64,000 bases of DNA from Spirochaetales bacterium Spiro_05 (GTDB taxonomy: Bacteria > Spirochaetota > Spirochaetia > Sphaerochaetales > Sphaerochaetaceae), in contig LVBG01000007.1 of the NCBI GenBank assembly GCA_001603115.1, positions 62,001 through 126,000 on the forward strand, written 5' to 3'. The notes under the pieces are model-generated. The model ran no database searches. It was not told the origin of the DNA and saw nothing but the letters and a program-made list of their open reading frames with translations. Shown here in pieces: positions 52,917-62,090 of this stretch; the first letter of the stretch is position 1, and every line of letters begins with the position of its first letter. The translations under genes were made by a program, and so were the position numbers.

Positions 52917-53626
52917 GCGTTCACCAAGGTACGTACCAACGTAGCTTCCCATGCCAGCATCTTGGCATCTGTGATATTCCTCGCATTGCGGGGAATATCT
53001 ATTTGTTGGTACCATAAAGGCTTTTTAGGATCGCCCAGGCAGCAGACCGCATCACCCAGCATCAGGGCTTCCTTCGGGTCGTGGGTGACGAACAAGGTGG
53101 TCCTGGGCTGCTCTTCCCAAAGCCTCAGGAAGGCATCCACCAAGGAGAACTTGAGCTTGATGTCCAGACTCTGGAATGGCTCATCAAGCAACATCAGGTT
53201 GGCTGGATGGGCAAATGCGCGAGCAATAGCCACCCTCTGGCGCATTCCTCCTGAAAGTTGTGCCGGATAGAGGGTGAGGCTCTCTGAGAGCCCGACCATC
53301 GCTAGGTAGTGCAGTGTGATCTGCCTCCGCTGCGTTTCAGAACTGTGCGATCTGCGCAAGGCAAGCTCAACATTCGCATAGACAGTGCTCGAACCCAACA
53401 GGCGGCTCTCCTGGAACAGGTAACTCACACTCCCCTCTTCGCTCGCCTCTTTGCGAATGATTCCGGCATCAGGCTCGAGCAAGCCTGCGGCCATCTGCAA
53501 CAAGGTGGTTTTCCCCTCTCCCGAGGGACCGACCACAGAGAGAATGGTTTGCGCAGGGATATCCAGGGAGAAGTGGTCGAAGACCACGTTCTGCTCATAT
53601 CGCTTGCTGATCTCTAGGAACTGCAT
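52913..53626 (-). CDS. ABC transporter ATP-binding protein, SsuB/TauB-like
   Basis: A 237-residue ATPase. Walker A is VVGPSGEGKTTLLQMAAG (Glu replaces the usual Cys/Ser), Q-loop is SYLFQESRLLG, signature LSGGMRQRVAIARAFAH, Walker B NLMLLDEPFQSLD, switch LFVTHDPKEALML. It belongs to the nitrate/sulfonate/taurine/pyrimidine-precursor importer class. It overlaps the permease end by 13 bases and is last in the three-gene operon. The substrate is not evident from the ATPase. Confidence 0.88.
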   Translation of the reverse strand: MQFLEISKRYEQNVVFDHFSLDIPAQTILSVVGPSGEGKTTLLQMAAGLLEPDAGIIRKEASEEGSVSYLFQESRLLGSSTVYANVELALRRSHSSETQRRQITLHYLAMVGLSESLTLYPAQLSGGMRQRVAIARAFAHPANLMLLDEPFQSLDIKLKFSLVDAFLRLWEEQPRTTLFVTHDPKEALMLGDAVCCLGDPKKPLWYQQIDIPRNARNITDAKMLAWEATLVRTLVNA

Positions 53627-54396
53627 GGAACCCCCCTCGCATCAATCTTCCTCTTCAGATAGGCCACCAAATGCACCAAGGCATCAAACAGCAGGTCTCC
53701 CAATGCGGTAAGCATGACGGCGATCAATGTCCAGGACAAAACCAAATCGGTTTGCAGTTGTACTTGGGCCAGCTGCATCCGTGCACCAACCCCGTAGCGA
53801 GGGACTGTCAACACTTCAGCAGCTATCACCACCTTCCACACCATGGAAAGAGCGGTTCTGGATCCAGCGATGAACCAGCTGGTCATCGAGGGGATGATGA
53901 AATGAAGCAACTTGTCCGACGGCCTGAACTCATAGAGGGTGCACATCTGGTCAAGATTGCGGTCAAGTTGCCTCACCCCCATCTCAATCTGTACATACAT
54001 GACAGGAAAACCCATCAAAAAAGCTGAAAAGAGAGGTACCGTTCCACTGGAGAACCAGATGAAAGCAAGGAGAATGATGCTCATGACCGGGATGGCTTTC
54101 AAGGTGGTGACAAAAGGTCGGAGAGCAATGCTCAGGTACTCAAACCTTCCTGCAAGCACCCCAACCACCGTTGCGCTGATGACGATGATCAAAAAACTCT
54201 GAAGCGCTCTCAACGCTGTGGAAAGAAGGTTATGTGCAAAGGGAGGCTGGGCAATGAGGGTACGGAGGGCTTGGGCGACCGGAGGTATGCCTGGAAGCAA
54301 AATCTGGCTATCGAGCATCATCGATCCCACCTGCCATATCAGCAGGAGCAGAAGCGAGGAGATCAACAGTACCAGATTCCGCTTGACCCTTTGCAT
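53614..54396 (-). CDS. ABC transporter permease, SsuC-like
   Basis: A 260-residue inner-membrane protein with about six helices. The EAA loop reads RQLDRNLDQMCTLYEFRPSD, and it has FIIPSMTSWFIAGSRTALSM near it. Start at ATG 54396 because AGGGAG lies 5 bases upstream; a GTG at 54402 overlaps that site. It sits between the binding protein and the ATPase and forms the channel as a homodimer. Confidence 0.87.
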   Translation of the reverse strand: MQRVKRNLVLLISSLLLLLIWQVGSMMLDSQILLPGIPPVAQALRTLIAQPPFAHNLLSTALRALQSFLIIVISATVVGVLAGRFEYLSIALRPFVTTLKAIPVMSIILLAFIWFSSGTVPLFSAFLMGFPVMYVQIEMGVRQLDRNLDQMCTLYEFRPSDKLLHFIIPSMTSWFIAGSRTALSMVWKVVIAAEVLTVPRYGVGARMQLAQVQLQTDLVLSWTLIAVMLTALGDLLFDALVHLVAYLKRKIDARGVPCSS

Positions 54397-54405
54397 GAGC
54401 ACTCC

Positions 54406-55380
54406 CTAGAGGTACAAATCGTCACCGGGGACCTTTCCCCCGATGGCATCTGGGCTGAAGGAGTGAAGGAAGCTGTAGTAGGCCTGCACTGCATCCTTAG
54501 CCTCAGAGCTGGGAACAAATACCAAGTTGCAGAATGGGATTGCAGGAGTGGCCATGGCGGAAGCCATGATGCCAGCCTTCTCAATCGCGTTGCCTGCCTC
54601 CTGGGGATTTGCATTCACCCACGCTACCGACTCCTCATACGCAGAGAGGATGGTTGCCAGTGCGCGGGGATGGTTCTTCAAAAAAGACTCACTGACCACC
54701 AACACACTCATCGGATAGGATTCTACTCCAGACAGCGAGTGGTAGAGAGCCTGTACGTCCAGAACCTCGGCAGCCTTTGCACTTTTGCCAAGAATCATGG
54801 AGACAAACGGCTGGGGAAGCATTGCCAGCTCAACCTTTCCGGCGATTACCATCTGCGCGAGCTGAGCTGGAGCTGCAATCGAATAATCAAGCACTACGTC
54901 AGTGCCAGCAACCATACCTGCCCGGGCAAGCAGAAGCTGACTCATCTGGTCGGGTGTCGATCCCGCCCCAGGAACATGGACTGTTTTTCCCAGCAGATCT
55001 TCCACACCCCGGACAGACCCATCACTGGAAAGCACGCTGAGCATCCCGTTTCCGATGACTGCTGCAAGCTTCACGTTCAGTCCCCGGTTGTAGAGAATGG
55101 ATGCAAGGTTGGAAGGAAGAGCCGCAAAATCCAGTTCCCCGTTGGCCAAACGGGCAATAACCTCGTTCGGAGACGGGAAAACCTGGAGATTCACTTTCAG
55201 CTCATCGCTGAGTCTTCCGCCATTCTGGGCAAGCGCGACAGAGGAAAAACCCGTAGGACCTGCCATAACTGCAAACTGAACCTCCAACGGCTGGGCCGTC
55301 TTGGTCTCAGAAACCGGCTGGGCGCCAACTGCCGCAAGGACAAAGAGGCACACTACAAGAACACTTACCAAACGTTTCAT
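54406..55380 (-). CDS. ABC transporter substrate-binding protein, NMT1/SsuA-like
   Basis: A 324-residue secreted protein. Signal peptide RLVSVLVVCLFVLAAVGAQ, then a type 2 periplasmic fold: LEVQFAVMAGPTGFSSVALA, ANGELDFAALPSNLASILYN, GKTVHVPGAGSTPDQ and LAMLPQPFVSMIL. No lipobox. The family serves sulfonates, nitrate or pyrimidine precursors; the pocket residues do not decide. No TPP riboswitch lies upstream, unlike the thiamine importer at 9.5 kb. It begins the operon and is separated from tyrS by a hairpin at 55396-55422. Confidence 0.85.
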   Translation of the reverse strand: MKRLVSVLVVCLFVLAAVGAQPVSETKTAQPLEVQFAVMAGPTGFSSVALAQNGGRLSDELKVNLQVFPSPNEVIARLANGELDFAALPSNLASILYNRGLNVKLAAVIGNGMLSVLSSDGSVRGVEDLLGKTVHVPGAGSTPDQMSQLLLARAGMVAGTDVVLDYSIAAPAQLAQMVIAGKVELAMLPQPFVSMILGKSAKAAEVLDVQALYHSLSGVESYPMSVLVVSESFLKNHPRALATILSAYEESVAWVNANPQEAGNAIEKAGIMASAMATPAIPFCNLVFVPSSEAKDAVQAYYSFLHSFSPDAIGGKVPGDDLYL

Positions 55381-55395
55381 TGTCTATCTCCCAAT

Positions 55396-55422
55396 GAAGA
55401 GAGGGGGAAATCCCCTCTCTTC
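55396..55422 (-). terminator. hairpin between tyrS and the NMT1-type importer operon
   Basis: GAAGAGAGGGG (55396-55406) pairs perfectly with CCCCTCTCTTC (55412-55422), loop GAAAT. On the minus strand it follows the tyrS stop by 12 bases but runs into ATTGGG rather than a T-run. It may be an imperfect terminator or a 5' structure for the importer gene starting at 55380. Confidence 0.5.
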
Positions 55423-55434
55423 CATCTTACACGA

Positions 55435-56691
55435 TTATTTCACCACGATACGGAAATATCGCTTTTTTCCTGCCCTGAGAATCATCTCCCCAAAGCTATC
55501 GAGGAAAGTCTGGTCGATGAGCGTCTTCGGATCATCGATCCGAGTCTCACCAATCCAAGCACCTCCACCAGTAACCAACCTTCTCGCATCGCTGTTGGTA
55601 GCGGCAAGATCTGTCTTGGAGAAGAGTTCAAGCACCGGAATACCCGCTTCAAGAACCGACTTCTCGAGGGTCAGCGACGGCATGCCTTCTCGACCTTCCT
55701 GTCCGAGGTTCGCACCTTGGAACATCGCCTTGGCTGCAGTTCGGGCTTTCTCAGCCTCCTCCTTGCCATGGATGATCAGTGTCTGCTCATAGGCAAGCCG
55801 CTGCTTCGCCTCATTGATGTTCACACCCTCTCCCTCATACTGTGCAATCTCTTCCAAGGGAAGGAAGGTGAACAGCTTGAGGAACTTCACCACATCGTCA
55901 TCATTGACATTGCGCCAATACTGGTAGAAGTCGTATGGACTGAACAGCTCAGGATCCAAGAAGACAGCACCCTTCTCACTCTTGCCCATCTTGTGGCCAT
56001 CGGAACGGGTGATCAGATTGAAGGTCAAGCCATAACACTCGTTGCCACCCATCTTGCGGATAAGCTCGATGCCACTGACAATATTGCCCCACTGGTCATC
56101 ACCACCGATTTGCAACCGACAGCCCTGCTCTTTGTTCAATACATAGTAATCGTATGATTGGAGGAGCTGATAGTTGAACTCTATGAAACTAAGGCCGCGT
56201 TCAAGACGCTGTTTGTAAGACTCGAAAGTCAGCATCCTGTTTACTGAGAAGTGCCTGCCGATTTCCCTGAGGAAGGTGATGTAGTTCAGGTCGGTAAGCC
56301 AGTCAGCATTATTGAGCATGACGGCCTTGCCAATTCCACCTTCTGGGTGCTCGGAGAAGTCCACCACAGTTCCCAATTGGTCCTTGATGGACTTGCAGTT
56401 CTCGGCAACCTGCTCAGGGGTGAGCATCTTGCGCATCTCTGTCTTTCCCGAAGGATCGCCGATCATTGCTGTGCCGCCGCCCACCAGGGCAATGGGATTG
56501 TGTCCTGCCAACTGCAGATGATGCATGGCAAAAAACGGAACCATATGGCCGATGTGCAGGCTCTTTCCCGTCGGGTCAGCCCCGACATAGAAGGTTACCT
56601 TCTCCTTGTCCATGAGGTCGCTGAGGGCATCCATATCCGTACATGCCTTGATGAACCCACGGTCCATCAAGGTCTTCAGTGCGTTGTTCAT
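55435..56691 (-). CDS. tyrS: tyrosyl-tRNA synthetase
   Basis: A 418-residue class I synthetase. HIGH motif is DPTGKSLHIGHMVPF, substrate residues are in GDDQWGNIVSGIEL, KMSKS variant is KMGKSEKGAVFL, and an S4-like C-terminal domain ends the protein. Start at 56691 with GGAGCGGTAGG upstream; the longer frame to 56784 lies inside glyS. It is the last of three synthetase genes in gltX-glyS-tyrS, with a single base between glyS and tyrS. Confidence 0.96.
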   Translation of the reverse strand: MNNALKTLMDRGFIKACTDMDALSDLMDKEKVTFYVGADPTGKSLHIGHMVPFFAMHHLQLAGHNPIALVGGGTAMIGDPSGKTEMRKMLTPEQVAENCKSIKDQLGTVVDFSEHPEGGIGKAVMLNNADWLTDLNYITFLREIGRHFSVNRMLTFESYKQRLERGLSFIEFNYQLLQSYDYYVLNKEQGCRLQIGGDDQWGNIVSGIELIRKMGGNECYGLTFNLITRSDGHKMGKSEKGAVFLDPELFSPYDFYQYWRNVNDDDVVKFLKLFTFLPLEEIAQYEGEGVNINEAKQRLAYEQTLIIHGKEEAEKARTAAKAMFQGANLGQEGREGMPSLTLEKSVLEAGIPVLELFSKTDLAATNSDARRLVTGGGAWIGETRIDDPKTLIDQTFLDSFGEMILRAGKKRYFRIVVK

Positions 56692-56692
56692 C

Positions 56693-58024
56693 CTACCGCT
56701 CCACCCGCTTGTACTCCTTGGTGGCCTGCTTGATGGTGCCCACAAGGTCAGAGATCGAAACCCTGGTCTGCTCCATGCTGTCACGCAGTCGCAGGGTCAC
56801 CGTGTTATCCTCCAGAGTCTGATAGTCAACGGTGAGGCAATACGGGGTACCGATCTCATCCATACGCCGATACCTGCGGCCGATTGCTCCGCTGACATCG
56901 TAGAAAGTGGAGAAATCCTCGCGTAGGTCCTTCTCCAGCCTGGCTGCGAATTCGGCGATGCCATCTTTCTTCACCAGCGGCAGGACAGCCACCTCAACAG
57001 GGGCAAGACGGGGGTGGAAGTGCAAGACGGTGCGTACATCACCACCTTCAAGTTCCTCCTCGTCGTAAGCATCACTGAGGGCCATCAAGACGTTGCGGGT
57101 AAGACCTGCAGAGGTTTCCACCACATACGGGATGTACCGCTCGTTGGTCTCGGGATCGAGATAGGTCATCTCCTTGCCACTGAAGGTCTGGTGCTGGGTC
57201 AAGTCATAGTCGGTGCGGCTGTGCACCCCTTCCAGCTCCTGCCATCCCATCGGGAAGAGGAATTGGATGTCATAGGCATCCTTTGCATAGAAGGCAAGCT
57301 CATCCGGCCCATGCTGGTGCCATCTGAGGCTGCTCATCTTGATGCCCATCTTGTGATAGAACGCCATCCTCTGCTCTCTCCAGTAGGAGAACCAGGACTC
57401 ATCACTTCCGGGCTTGCAGAACCACTGCATCTCCATCTGCTCAAACTCGCAGGAACGGAAGATGAAGTTCTTGGTGGTGATCTCATTACGGAACGACTTC
57501 CCCACCTGGGCGATGCCAAAGGGGATCTTCACCCGACTGGAGGAGACAACATTCTTGAAATCAACATAAATGCCCTGGGCAGTCTCAGGCCTGAGGTAGA
57601 TGGTCGAACTGGCATCGGCGTTGGCCCCAATGTGGGTAGCAAACATCAGGTTGAAGTTCCTCGGTTCGGTGAAGCTGTCCTTCGTGCCACAGGTCGGACA
57701 GGCCCCGTTGAGGTCAATCTGGTCAGCACGAAAACGCGCCTTGCACTGCTTGCAGTCCACCATGGGATCACTGAAATTGGAGACGTGGCCGCTGGCTTCC
57801 CATACACGGGGATGCATCAGGATGGAGGCATCGAGGCCCACGATGCCATCATGGATCTGGGTCATCTCCTTCCACCAGAAATCGCGGATATTGTTCTTCA
57901 GCTGTACACCCAATGGCCCGTAGTCATACGCGCCGTTCAGGCCTCCATAGATCTCGCTCGACTGGAAAATAAACCCACGTCGCTTGCACAGGGAGACAAT
58001 CTTGTCCATCGTTACTTCTGCCAT
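56693..58024 (-). CDS. glyS: glycyl-tRNA synthetase (dimeric type)
   Basis: A 443-residue class II synthetase of the single-subunit type rather than the alpha2-beta2 GlyQS type. Motifs: GFIFQSSEIYGGLNGAYDYG, a zinc-like CKQCKARF and CPTCGTK pair, LRPETAQGIYVDFKNV, FGIAQVGKSFRNEITTKNFI and the C-terminal anticodon domain. AGAGGGG precedes ATG 58024. The gltX stop abuts it with no gap. Confidence 0.96.
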   Translation of the reverse strand: MAEVTMDKIVSLCKRRGFIFQSSEIYGGLNGAYDYGPLGVQLKNNIRDFWWKEMTQIHDGIVGLDASILMHPRVWEASGHVSNFSDPMVDCKQCKARFRADQIDLNGACPTCGTKDSFTEPRNFNLMFATHIGANADASSTIYLRPETAQGIYVDFKNVVSSSRVKIPFGIAQVGKSFRNEITTKNFIFRSCEFEQMEMQWFCKPGSDESWFSYWREQRMAFYHKMGIKMSSLRWHQHGPDELAFYAKDAYDIQFLFPMGWQELEGVHSRTDYDLTQHQTFSGKEMTYLDPETNERYIPYVVETSAGLTRNVLMALSDAYDEEELEGGDVRTVLHFHPRLAPVEVAVLPLVKKDGIAEFAARLEKDLREDFSTFYDVSGAIGRRYRRMDEIGTPYCLTVDYQTLEDNTVTLRLRDSMEQTRVSISDLVGTIKQATKEYKRVER

Positions 58025-59509
58025 TTACACTACCCCTCTCTTCAGTATAGCCAATGCGTTTTCAATGCGTGCACCTGTCTTGTCCTGCCCAAGCAGGCCA
58101 ATGGAATCAAACAGGGGAAGGCTGACGGTGCTTCCCGTTAGGGCAACACGAATCGGCATGAAGACTGCATTCACCTTCACCCCAAGCTGCTGAGCAAGCT
58201 CTGTCAGCTCCTCTTCGATCAATTGGGTCTCCTTCTTGTCAGCAAACCCCTTCTTGAGCACTTCGTACGCTCTTTGCAAGGCATCATATGCGACCGGCAA
58301 CTCAACCCCTTTGGCGGCGAACAAAGTGACATCCTCATAGGTTGGCTCCTCAAAGAGGAACCGACTGAGCTCCACCACATCAGCCAGCACTTTCATGCGT
58401 TCTTTCACCACAGGGGTGAGACTGGCCATCTTCTGCTTTGCCTCATCAGAGAGAGGAAGGGTCAGAAAACCAGCGTCCACCAGATAGGGAAGAAGCATAT
58501 CGGTAAGCGCTTCATCGCCCATTTGACGGATGTACTGGCCGTTGAACCAGTCCAGCTTCTTGTAGTCGAACACCCCAGGAGCCTTGTTGATCTTTTCGAG
58601 GCTGAACAGATCTTCAAGATCCTTCTTGCTGAAGAACTCCCGCTGCCCGTCGTAGGACCATCCCACCAGGCTCACATAGTTCATCAAAGCTTCCGGCAGA
58701 TACCCCTTCGAGCGGAAATCCCGTACCGAGGTTGATCCGTGACGCTTGGAAAGTTTTTGCCCGTCCTTGCCCATGACCATGGGAAGATGACAGTACAAGG
58801 GGGGCTCCCAGCCGAAGGCTTCATAGAGCAGGATGTGCAAAGGCCCGGACGGAATCCACTCCTGGGCCCGCATGATATGGGTGATGCCCATCATGTGGTC
58901 ATCAATGACATTAGCCAGATGGTAGGTAGGAAATCCGTCGCTCTTCAGAAGAACTGGATCGGGGCTGACGTCACGATTTCTTCGGGTGATGTCTCCCATC
59001 AGGACATCGGTGAAGGTGGTCTTGCCCTCAGTGGGAACTTTCAATCTGATTACCGGCCGGATGCCTTGCTTTTCCAATGCCGCACGCTCGCTCTCCCCGA
59101 GATTGCGGCAGTGCCGGTCATAACCCTGCACTTCGCTCTTGCTCATCTGTTGCTCGAGGCGCACTTGCTCCAGCCGCTCGGGACTGCAGTAGCAGTTGTA
59201 AGCTTTTCCATCGCGCACCAACTGTTCGGCATACTGTTTGTAGAGGTCGAACCGTTCGCTTTGGATGTAGGGACCATAAGGGCCGCCCACCAAGGGGCCT
59301 TCATCCCAGCTGATGCCAAGCCAGCGCAAGGTGTCATACAAATCCTGCAAGGACTCATCACTGTACCGCTCACGGTCGGTGTCCTCGACACGCAGGATAA
59401 ACTTTCCCCCGTTTGCACGGGCGAAGAAATAGTTGAACAAGGCTGTCCGAACTCCTCCGATATGCTGTAAGCCTGTCGGAGAAGGGGCATAGCGTACTCG
59501 TACTTCCAT
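58025..59509 (-). CDS. gltX: glutamyl-tRNA synthetase
   Basis: A 494-residue class I synthetase. HIGH region is APSPTGLQHIGGVRTALFNY, then LRVEDTDRERYSD, and the KMSKS motif is GQKLSKRHGSTSV. The anticodon-binding helical C-terminus is complete. GAGGAG lies near ATG 59509. GlnRS is encoded separately, so tRNA-Gln is not charged indirectly through this enzyme. First gene of gltX-glyS-tyrS. Confidence 0.97.
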   Translation of the reverse strand: MEVRVRYAPSPTGLQHIGGVRTALFNYFFARANGGKFILRVEDTDRERYSDESLQDLYDTLRWLGISWDEGPLVGGPYGPYIQSERFDLYKQYAEQLVRDGKAYNCYCSPERLEQVRLEQQMSKSEVQGYDRHCRNLGESERAALEKQGIRPVIRLKVPTEGKTTFTDVLMGDITRRNRDVSPDPVLLKSDGFPTYHLANVIDDHMMGITHIMRAQEWIPSGPLHILLYEAFGWEPPLYCHLPMVMGKDGQKLSKRHGSTSVRDFRSKGYLPEALMNYVSLVGWSYDGQREFFSKKDLEDLFSLEKINKAPGVFDYKKLDWFNGQYIRQMGDEALTDMLLPYLVDAGFLTLPLSDEAKQKMASLTPVVKERMKVLADVVELSRFLFEEPTYEDVTLFAAKGVELPVAYDALQRAYEVLKKGFADKKETQLIEEELTELAQQLGVKVNAVFMPIRVALTGSTVSLPLFDSIGLLGQDKTGARIENALAILKRGVV

Positions 59510-59535
59510 CAGGATACACTCCTCTCAATGGTACT

Positions 59536-59564
59536 GTTGTACCGTAAAACAAAGATTATTACAA
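59536..59564 (-). promoter_or_regulatory. promoter of gltX-glyS-tyrS
   Basis: On the minus strand -35 TTGTAA (59559-59564) and -10 TACAAC (59536-59541) are 17 bases apart. The -10 lies in the inverted repeat GGTAC (59530-59534) / GTACC (59539-59543). Leader about 20 bases. Confidence 0.5.
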
Positions 59565-59635
59565 CACGGAGAAGGCTCACAGCAACATCTCTGTATACAC
59601 CTGTCCAAAGCGTGGTTACAAGGATGGCCCTTGGG

Positions 59636-59664
59636 TTGACCAGCTGACCCTATTTCGATACTGT
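59636..59664 (+). promoter_or_regulatory. promoter of the HD-domain membrane protein gene
   Basis: -35 TTGACC (59636-59641) and -10 TACTGT (59659-59664) are 17 bases apart. It is followed by TTGGAGG at 59680-59686, giving a 22-base leader to CTG 59693. Confidence 0.5.
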
Positions 59665-59692
59665 ACACTCAATTGATTCTTGGAGGACCATC

Positions 59693-60349
59693 CTGATACC
59701 AAATGCATTTCCTTACCTCTTTGCCGGGGGGAGCACCTACCTTGCAAAACTTTTCAGACTTCCTGTGGGCTTGTTCACCACTTTTTATACATCCCGATTT
59801 CTCAGTCCTTTGAGTGCGTTGCATCACAGCTCGGTGGAGTACCTGTTTCTCCTCTTCTCACTGCTGAGCTTGCTGATGGCATGGACAGCCCATCGTTCGT
59901 GTGCAAAGCGTCATCATGCAGAACACACGCTCTTGGTGGAAGATATCCTGACACACGACGAATTTCTCAAGCTGAAGATGTTCCGTCATCACACCAATCA
60001 TATCTATGATCATGCCTCACGCGTGTCATATCTCTCCTACCGCATCAGCAAGGCTCTCGGGCTGGACTATATTGCTGCAGCCCGAGGAGGCTTGCTGCAC
60101 GACTTCTTTTTGTATGATTGGCGTGAACGCAAGGCCAGCGATGACAAGCGCTCCTCCCATGGGAAAGAGCATCCTTTCATCGCCTTGGAGAATGCCAAAA
60201 CCTATTTTTCAGTGGATGAACGTGAGCAAGACATCATAACCAAGCATATGTTTCCGAAGACGCTCGCCCTGCCCCGCTACCCCGAAAGTGTCGTGGTAAG
60301 CATCAGTGACAAGCTAAGCGCCATCTACGAGTATCTGGCCAGGCCCTAA
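59693..60349 (+). CDS. HD-domain phosphohydrolase with hydrophobic N-terminus, possible CTG start
   Basis: A 218-residue protein if started at CTG 59693, or 194 from GTG 59765. GGAGG (59682-59686) lies 6 bases before CTG, whereas the GTG has no ribosome site. The extra 24 residues (IPNAFPYLFAGGSTYLAKLF and on) read as plausible coding. One or two membrane helices follow (about residues 45-65 from the CTG). The HD domain has RHHTNHIYDHASRVSYLSYR and GGLLHDFFLYDW, typical of metal-dependent HD hydrolases such as the YedJ/HDIG group. Substrate unknown. The end overlaps the convergent hydrolase by four bases. Confidence 0.75.
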   Translation: MIPNAFPYLFAGGSTYLAKLFRLPVGLFTTFYTSRFLSPLSALHHSSVEYLFLLFSLLSLLMAWTAHRSCAKRHHAEHTLLVEDILTHDEFLKLKMFRHHTNHIYDHASRVSYLSYRISKALGLDYIAAARGGLLHDFFLYDWRERKASDDKRSSHGKEHPFIALENAKTYFSVDEREQDIITKHMFPKTLALPRYPESVVVSISDKLSAIYEYLARP

Positions 60350-61188
60350 CGCTCTCCCTCCAACCAGGAGACAACAGCAGCCATTGCCCGATTTTGGGCA
60401 TCCAGGTTCTTGTCATAGGGCATCAGATGCCCAATATCCTCAATATGCAGATGTTTATTCACACCCTTTCCCCGCTCAGTGACCAGCTTGGACGCTTCCA
60501 CAGGAATCGTTTGGTCAAGCCCGCCACTGATGGACAGGGTGTCGGCTGCGAGGTGATCCAAGGATGCTACAGCCTGTCTTCTGACCCGCTCAAGTTCCCA
60601 CAAACCTCTCGGAAACTGATAAGACCAGTACTCAGAACCCAGATAGGCATCGTCTCCCTCATCACCCTCATACAAGAAGTGGTAGTCAGGATCCGGCTCC
60701 CAGCTTTTCTTCGTGCGCTTGACGAAGAACCGCAAAAAACGCAACGTATCCACCGGCAAGGCAGGAATGATAAGGGCTGGGGCTAGTAGAACCAACTGGT
60801 CACTGGCAAATGCATCAGCGATGATGGTGGCTATCGCACCACCCATCGAGTGACCGACCACCGACACATTCTCATAGCGCTGGGCAATGTAGGCGTAGGC
60901 ATCGTAGGCGGTGCCGATCCAATCCTCCGCCTTGCTTGCAAGGAAATCTGAAGAGCTGGTGCCGTGGCCTGGGTAGCGGGGACAATAGACATCATAGCCT
61001 CTCTCATACAGATCAAGGCCCGGCCGAATCAGCTCACCGGGATAGCCGGTATAGCCGTGGCACAAGAGCACGGCCTTGTGGACCGGATCGGGATGGATCA
61101 TGGCCCAAGGACGAGCACAGGCACGAACCGCTTTCTTATCCTGATAGTGATGTGCGGTCCAGGCGGGAACTGTATAGGTTATGTGCAT
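60346..61188 (-). CDS. alpha/beta hydrolase, carboxylesterase or monoacylglycerol-lipase type
   Basis: A 280-residue serine hydrolase without a signal peptide. The oxyanion region is AVLLCHGYTGYPGELI, the nucleophile elbow is VSVVGHSMGGAIATII (Ser in GHSMG), the acid is likely in SGGLDQTIPVE, and the catalytic His in IEDIGHLMPYDK. The lid is about residues 130-185. It acts on carboxyl esters such as monoglycerides. TAGGAGGAAG precedes ATG 61188. It is the last gene of the operon with rloA-like, rloB-like and LuxR genes, 10 bases after the regulator. Confidence 0.85.
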   Translation of the reverse strand: MHITYTVPAWTAHHYQDKKAVRACARPWAMIHPDPVHKAVLLCHGYTGYPGELIRPGLDLYERGYDVYCPRYPGHGTSSSDFLASKAEDWIGTAYDAYAYIAQRYENVSVVGHSMGGAIATIIADAFASDQLVLLAPALIIPALPVDTLRFLRFFVKRTKKSWEPDPDYHFLYEGDEGDDAYLGSEYWSYQFPRGLWELERVRRQAVASLDHLAADTLSISGGLDQTIPVEASKLVTERGKGVNKHLHIEDIGHLMPYDKNLDAQNRAMAAVVSWLEGER

Positions 61189-61198
61189 GGTCTTCCTC

Positions 61199-62086
61199 CT
61201 ACCAACTCTGCTTGAGCAGATTCAAAAGATCGATGCGGCTTCGCACTTTCGTCTTGCTGTAGATGTTGGCCACATGGTTGTTCACGGTATTTGCACTGAT
61301 TCCCAATTCTGTTGCCATCTCCTTGTTCGTAAGGCCCTTGCCGATCAGGCTGATCACGGCAAACTCGCGCTCAGTTATATGGTACTCCTCCAAATCCTCC
61401 AGGACAAGCTGTTTCGGCTTCACCTCCCCTTCCCTGCCAAGACGGACGAATTCCATGAACAGGAAGGTCATGATGGTGATGGAAAGCGCCAGGAAATAAA
61501 TCCCGAAGAGCAGTCCTTTGATAGAGGGGAATAGCAGCGCAAGCAGAATGGCAGGAACCATCGCAGCGCTGACAATGATGATGGTAATGGCTGATGCACG
61601 GGCAGTCTTGTTTGCGATTGAGTTGAGGTTGTGCAGCATGACGATAAGGCAGAACCCCACCACAAAGACAAAGATAAGCAACATCGCTTGGTCGAAGACA
61701 AGGTGATTGGTAATCTCTCGGGCTACGCCCAAAGCAAGGTAGACGACCGACAGAATGAAGAAAATTGCTTTGTAGGGTTGCCTCCACGGCTGAGCAATCA
61801 CCCAGGTGGTGAAGAACGGGATGAACACAATCAGGAAGGCAAGGTTTCCTATCACCACCGCTGCAATAACGTAGGTAATGACCTGATAGGCAAGACCGGA
61901 AAGGAAAACCTTGCTCATAGTCTGCAGGGCAAGAAGCATCATGCACCCCAGTAGGGATGCATGACAGACAATGAAATAGGTTGCCCACCGCTGCTTGTTG
62001 GCAAGGCGATAGACGATGGCGAGTGCCAACGTCATACAGCCCAACGCAAATGCCAGCATATGGACAAGCAGATGAATTCCATTCAC
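61199..62086 (-). CDS. membrane-embedded LuxR-family regulator (seven helices plus HTH)
   Basis: A 295-residue protein. About seven hydrophobic helices fill residues 4-225 (for example MLAFALGCMTLALAIVY, TWVIAQP loop, LLIFVFVVGFCLIVML and GLLFGIYFLALSITIMTFLF). The C-terminal domain (about 233-295) is a LuxR helix-turn-helix: ITEREFAVISLIGKGLTNKE then ISANTVNNHVANIYSKTKV. Such membrane-bound LuxR proteins sense a membrane or extracellular cue and bind DNA while tethered. GAGGTG precedes ATG 62086. It follows the RloB-like gene by 4 bases, so it is co-expressed with it. Confidence 0.85.
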   Translation of the reverse strand: MNGIHLLVHMLAFALGCMTLALAIVYRLANKQRWATYFIVCHASLLGCMMLLALQTMSKVFLSGLAYQVITYVIAAVVIGNLAFLIVFIPFFTTWVIAQPWRQPYKAIFFILSVVYLALGVAREITNHLVFDQAMLLIFVFVVGFCLIVMLHNLNSIANKTARASAITIIIVSAAMVPAILLALLFPSIKGLLFGIYFLALSITIMTFLFMEFVRLGREGEVKPKQLVLEDLEEYHITEREFAVISLIGKGLTNKEMATELGISANTVNNHVANIYSKTKVRSRIDLLNLLKQSW

Positions 62087-62090
62087 CTCG

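Noticed and set aside
54232-56157. A 641-codon plus-strand frame across the NMT1-type importer and tyrS.
   Set aside because: It crosses several minus-strand genes with clear motifs and has no recognisable domain or ribosome site.
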